From Omphalotus guepiniiformis (Eukaryota > Basidiomycota > Agaricomycetes > Agaricales > Omphalotaceae): DNA of 64,000 bases. How positions within the stretch are numbered: the first letter of the stretch is position 1; each line of letters starts with the position of its first letter. This document shows positions 60,406 to 64,000 of this stretch, piece by piece. The notes under the pieces are model-generated. The model saw only the letters and a list, made by a program, of their open reading frames with translations, was not told where the DNA came from and did not search any database. The stretch is taken from positions 62,001 to 126,000 of the forward strand of contig JAQOOI010000022.1 of NCBI GenBank assembly GCA_028554645.1. The letters run 5' to 3'. The position numbers and the translations under genes were made by a program.

Positions 60406-60843
60406 CTAACCGTGACCCAGAAATAAATTAAACTCACCCCCCACGTTTCTTTGGTCCCAGAAATACTTCAACCCATAGGGTCCCCATACTAAACACATAC
60501 TTTGTCGCCGAAAATTCAAGTGCTGACGAATACAAATACAATGTACCACTCCGAAACTCACCGCCGACTTTCTCGCCCGGAATCTACTGCCTTGAAAGGC
60601 CCGCATACAACCAACAACCGGTGAATCCCAGATCAATCTCCCAAGCCAAGTCCTAAGGCCTAAGGGCCCAAATTCCGATCCTGATCCTGAATTCGAACTT
60701 GCACCAACGTCTTTGTTTCCGAAGTCTATAACACTAGTACCTGCAGGGTAACTCCAATACAATCTCTTCACCTCAAGTTCTCGCGTTTCCGTCGGGGACT
60801 CATAATTCAAAAGGGGGGCCCGGGAGACACCATGGCACCTCAA
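60406..60843 (-). CDS. Unsupported open frame, possible orphan (145 aa)
   Basis: Single-exon frame without a recognisable domain. The composition is Gly/Ser/Trp-rich and there is no signal peptide. No TATA or leader feature is clear on the minus strand upstream of 60843. I keep it only because it is the longest frame in a 3-kb gap. Confidence 0.2.
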   Translation of the reverse strand: MRCHGVSRAPLLNYESPTETRELEVKRLYWSYPAGTSVIDFGNKDVGASSNSGSGSEFGPLGLRTWLGRLIWDSPVVGCMRAFQGSRFRARKSAVSFGVVHCICIRQHLNFRRQSMCLVWGPYGLKYFWDQRNVGGEFNLFLGHG

Positions 60844-61741
60844 ACTAGACTTTGCCTAACTCGAAGGAGTATTCCCCACTACGCGGTAGCCCTGCGCGGC
60901 GCGCTTCTTCAATACATACTGTAGCGCTTTACAAACAATTCTTCCCTCCTCTGACATGACATATCTTCCCGAAACATAACTATCCAATCCAATCCAATCC
61001 AACTCCCCCATCATCTTTCCTAATCGATCCGTGACCGTCCCGTCACCCCCAAGCCTCGCCGCAATTTAGCTCTAGTTTCCCTAGATGCGAACTTGAGATA
61101 CCATGATACCTAAGTTTTACCGCAAAACGGACCGAGCGAGCGATTCGAGTTTCGATACGGCGACTCAAACCAATCCGAGTCCGATTCATTGGTTGGGTTC
61201 TCAAGTTCGCCAATGGTGTGACCTGGGGACTTACTTACTGTATAGGCCAGGCCTATGTAGAAAAATCATTGGGCCAAACCGCAGGGTCTCTTTGACTTAT
61301 TGATCGCACCAACGGTCCGAAAATGCGATAACTCTGGCCCCCGTGTTGATTTCCTGCAAAGTCCTCATGCGCGTATCTCTCTTCCGAGTCAGGCAATCTT
61401 GCGCATGACTGTCTCGCCAGGTCCTCCGAGTCCATTTGCCCATTCTCGAGTTCTAATTTCTGGCTTCCAAATACCCAGTGATAGGTACTTCCTGTCATCG
61501 TGACATTGATCCCCAAGGCCTCAAAGCCTCGAGCTCAAGGCTCAGGGTGTTTGTGGAATGTTCTACTTCGAGTCCCATATTCTTCAGGCGCCTGGATAAG
61601 CCTATTCTTCCATCCCTTAACTATCGCGTTCTATGTCAGAGGATTCACAGGAGCATTTGGATACAGTACGAGGGTGCTAATGACTGTATACTATCCGAGA
61701 TTCGGCCTCGCTAGTTTTACTAGGCATTTACACAATTCAAG

Positions 61742-61960
61742 TAGATGATTATACTTCTGTGACCAAGATACTGTGTAACTGCTCCCAGCCCATGGATGTA
61801 GAAACTCCCATACTCCTACAAAACATTGAAAGTCGACCTTGGCTCCAGGACTTACCTATTGATTCGATTTTCGTGGCCGCCAGAGAAGACAACGAATCAT
61901 AATTTCTTGGGTACATAGGCGGGCGCTTCAAGGGGCAAGCGCCAATCATTCCGCTTTACA
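61742..61960. repeat. Direct repeat, left copy, flanking the gene at 62033
   Basis: It matches 63734-63953 in the same orientation with many substitutions and small gaps. Common strings include ATACTGTGT, CCCATGGATG, TTGAAAGT, CTATTGAT and GCGCCAATCATTCCG. It ends in a small inverted repeat GCGCTT..AAGCGC. Confidence 0.7.
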
Positions 61961-62032
61961 GTACTGTACATTCGATCGTGGTAGAGTTATGTAAGCCCAA
62001 GAGAACCGTTCTGAACTTCCACCCCTATCATC

Positions 62033-63310
62033 ATGTCGAAAAAGCGCAAAACGTCTGGACCATTGAGCGGGTCAGAACTGCGATTAGCATATCAATCCCT
62101 CACATACCTCCAGAACACCATCGTCGTGGAAGAAATCGAGTCGGCTGTAGACGATGGGAAGCCATTTGCAGAGGTGGTAGCAGGGCTTGTGGAAATGATG
62201 AGAGCTCGACTAAATTGTCCCCAGGTATGTCCATCTATCTCTTGATACAGTATCCCCCCTTACCGTTTCGCCCAGGATCTCTCGTTTTCCGATATAACCG
62301 ACGACCACTTGACAAAATTTAACATATTGATGGCTGGGGTCCTCAAGCTGAAGTCTGACAGTGTGCTCACGGAACAGGTGGAGAGGACGAAAAATATCGG
62401 GAAGGATGACATTTGGTCTTCATTGAACCTATATCGTCACCTACAACGCCTTCAGACGCTCGTCCCTAAGTCGGTGAGTAACAATCCACCCTTTTGTGAT
62501 ATGATCTCTCTCACAGTGTTGGATGTGCGAGAATGAAGCAGCTGCTCGAACTTGGATTGACGCCTTTTTCTTTCGTGTTTCCGCAATGGTGCCTGATAAC
62601 GAAAAATTGGTGCTCAGCAAGGAACAGCGCATCCCGCCCACGGCCGTGAACCCTCTGAGTTCCACCACTCTTCACGGTGTCATAGATTACACCGCTGCAA
62701 CAGTGCGGAGAACTGTGGCAAGTACGATTGCTATCTCCCTCTCCCTTGCTTGACTTTCCCTTACCTGTCTATTAATTTCATTTAGATGTGTTTTCATCTG
62801 TTCCACTTAAAGCGTTGAAGTCATCATCTGGACTCATAGTCGCAGAGGCCAAGTCATATTCGACCTCCCTCCCAGATCATCTCCCTCAAGTGGTTTGCGA
62901 GATGTATGCCTGTGCGAAGGCCCTTGAGTTAGTACCCTAACTATTTATTAAATAAAATTTCTCAATCACTGTCCTATCATAGGAAACCCATTGTCCGTGG
63001 TGCCCTGACCAGTGGAGATACGTGGATGTTCCTTGTCCTCGCCATGAATCCTGATGGTGACGGAGCCAAGTATTGGACATCTATGGAGATCAGTATCCTT
63101 ACTCGAACGCCTCCGAGTGGTATAAAAATCACGGCCCCATGGCCTGATGTTATTGCTGGTATTTTATGCGATTGGGTGAGTTTTTCTCCCCCTTCCTCAA
63201 AATTTTTTGAACTGCCTACGACTGATAATTCCGTCACCTAGCTGAATCATGGCTTTGAAGATATTGAGAGCGGCGACGGTTGGTTCGAAGTTGAATTGCT
63301 GACACAATAG
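62033..63310 (+). CDS. Hypothetical protein with PD-(D/E)XK nuclease-like motif
   Basis: I do not recognise a named family. Six exons (62033-62224, 62276-62473, 62517-62721, 62786-62927, 62983-63175, 63242-63310) join in phase and give about 332 residues. The N-terminal third is helical and starts with a basic KKRK. A segment near residue 215-235 reads LIVAEAKSYSTSLPDHLPQVVCEMYACAK; the E-x-K followed by a helix with Q resembles the motif of PD-(D/E)XK nuclease-fold proteins, common among orphan mushroom proteins. An upstream aspartate of the motif may lie in the LIVAEAK-preceding strand but is not certain. The C-terminal part (TWMFLVLAMNPDGDG, then two beta-rich segments) would complete the fold. 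Nuclease activity is a hypothesis. The gene sits between two direct repeats. Confidence 0.6.
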
Positions 63311-63733
63311 CTTGTGCATGCATGTGGCATATATATGGTTCACAGCACCGATTCAGAATTTAACGATGTGATAAAACTGAGATCTCCTTTGCCTTTTGTT
63401 GGTCCGTTAAACTCCTCGACGGTCAACGTCAACACTGACGCGTGAAGTCAGTCTGGTTGCCGTGCGCGTCGAAGCTCTTCCTAGAAGACATTATCAAAGG
63501 TCGAGTGGGTGAGCTCTCGTTCAAGATGCGCGGAGCCTATGCGAAGCCTGACGCTACTGATCATGAAGTGGTGAAGTGGTGAAGTGGGTAGAGACTCAGA
63601 AAGCCAGAATAAACAGGAACGGGATTGTCTGCGAGACTCCACTTCAGAATGATTATCTTCTCAACAAAGAATTACAACTAGAGTTTGGTCAATGAGACTA
63701 CACCGCCATTTCCGTCTACACACTTCAATATTC
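63311..63733. other. 3' flank of the PD-(D/E)XK-like gene
   Basis: No gene is supported between the stop codon and the right-hand direct repeat. The only noticeable item is a short direct duplication, GTGAAGTGGTGAAGTGG, near 63570. Confidence 0.4.
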
Positions 63734-63953
63734 AATTGATGATAATATTTGTTACCAAATACTGTGTGACTACCTTCAATTCAGCACAACCCATGGATGA
63801 CACTACCATGCTCCTACGGTATGTTGAAAGTTGACCTGTCTCCAGAATTTAAGTACCTATTGATACATGGCCGACAGAAAAGTAAAGGAAACACAATTAG
63901 GCGCGGCTTCAAGGGCGGTGAGCGCCAATCATTCCGACTCTTCCGCTTTACCG
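63734..63953. repeat. Direct repeat, right copy, flanking the gene at 62033
   Basis: Counterpart of 61742-61960. It has an extra ~10 bases before CCGCTTTACC. A short inverted repeat GGCGC..GCGCC occurs near 63900-63926. The remaining bases to the window end are rich in AGCGCT-like strings. Confidence 0.7.
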
Positions 63954-64000
63954 TTAGCGCTCGTCGCTTCGCTGACGGTGTAGGTCGAATGTATGCGCTC

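Larger units (their letters stand above)
58874..62032. other. Intergenic region of about 3 kb
   Basis: The beginning holds the CLIP-like promoter. The rest has unsupported short frames. The longest is minus-strand 60406-60843 (145 codons), which contains SGSGSEFGPLGLRTWLGRL and WGPYGLKYFWDQR, but has no known motif or splice partner. AT-rich runs occur at 59330-59420, and a triple CAATC repeat lies near 60987. The left copy of a direct repeat occupies 61742-61960. Confidence 0.35.

Noticed and set aside
1..64000. CRISPR arrays, rRNA genes, intact retrotransposons
   Set aside because: No regularly spaced repeats, no rRNA-like sequence and no reverse transcriptase, integrase or transposase motif were seen in the frames read.

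Overview
This is a stretch of a filamentous fungal nuclear genome, most probably a basidiomycete of the mushroom-forming class (Agaricomycetes). The evidence is dense short introns (mostly 45-70 bases, GT..AG), Ser/Thr/Gly-rich low-complexity stretches in proteins, a fungal-type NACHT ATPase, a GPI-anchored Ser/Thr-rich wall protein, a CLIP-170-type protein and a two-C2-domain phosphatidylserine decarboxylase. All protein names come from reading motifs by eye; no database search was run.

Layout. 0.7-1.4 kb: dithiol glutaredoxin (minus). 2.3 kb: intron-containing tRNA-Leu(CAA) (minus). 2.9-9.7 kb: phosphatidylserine decarboxylase type 2 (plus). 11.0-11.4 kb: small spliced gene candidate (minus). 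11.8-14.5 kb: complete NACHT P-loop gene (minus). 15.0-17.3 kb: two divergent paralogues of an unrecognised family. 17.3-28.8 kb: gene-poor, with what looks like an AIG1-like GTPase relic at 20.6-21.0 kb. 28.8-31.0 kb: TPX2-domain protein. 32.1 kb: tiny Cys-motif protein behind a strong TATA box. 33.2-34.7 kb: peroxisomal enoyl-CoA hydratase. 34.7-41.2 kb: gene-poor. 41.2-42.1 kb: GPI-anchored surface protein. 44.1-50.8 kb: a mosaic of local duplications, holding one intact unknown gene, a truncated NACHT pseudogene joined to a fragment of the nearby CLIP gene, and two copies of a ~1 kb segment. 51.8-53.8 kb: trans-3-hydroxy-L-proline dehydratase (minus). 54.3-58.9 kb: CLIP-170-like CAP-Gly protein (minus). 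62.0-63.3 kb: a gene with a PD-(D/E)XK-like motif, bracketed by ~220-base direct repeats.

The conserved genes (lipid synthesis, redox, microtubule, beta-oxidation, hydroxyproline catabolism) are housekeeping and do not form an obvious cluster. The accessory material (NACHT copies, AIG1-like relic, divergent orphan pair, duplicated fragments, repeat-flanked gene) lies between them. I see no CRISPR array, no rRNA, no convincing intact transposon and no biosynthetic gene cluster. The most unusual features are the two non-canonical splice junctions in the decarboxylase gene and the gene-fragment mosaic at 44-51 kb.
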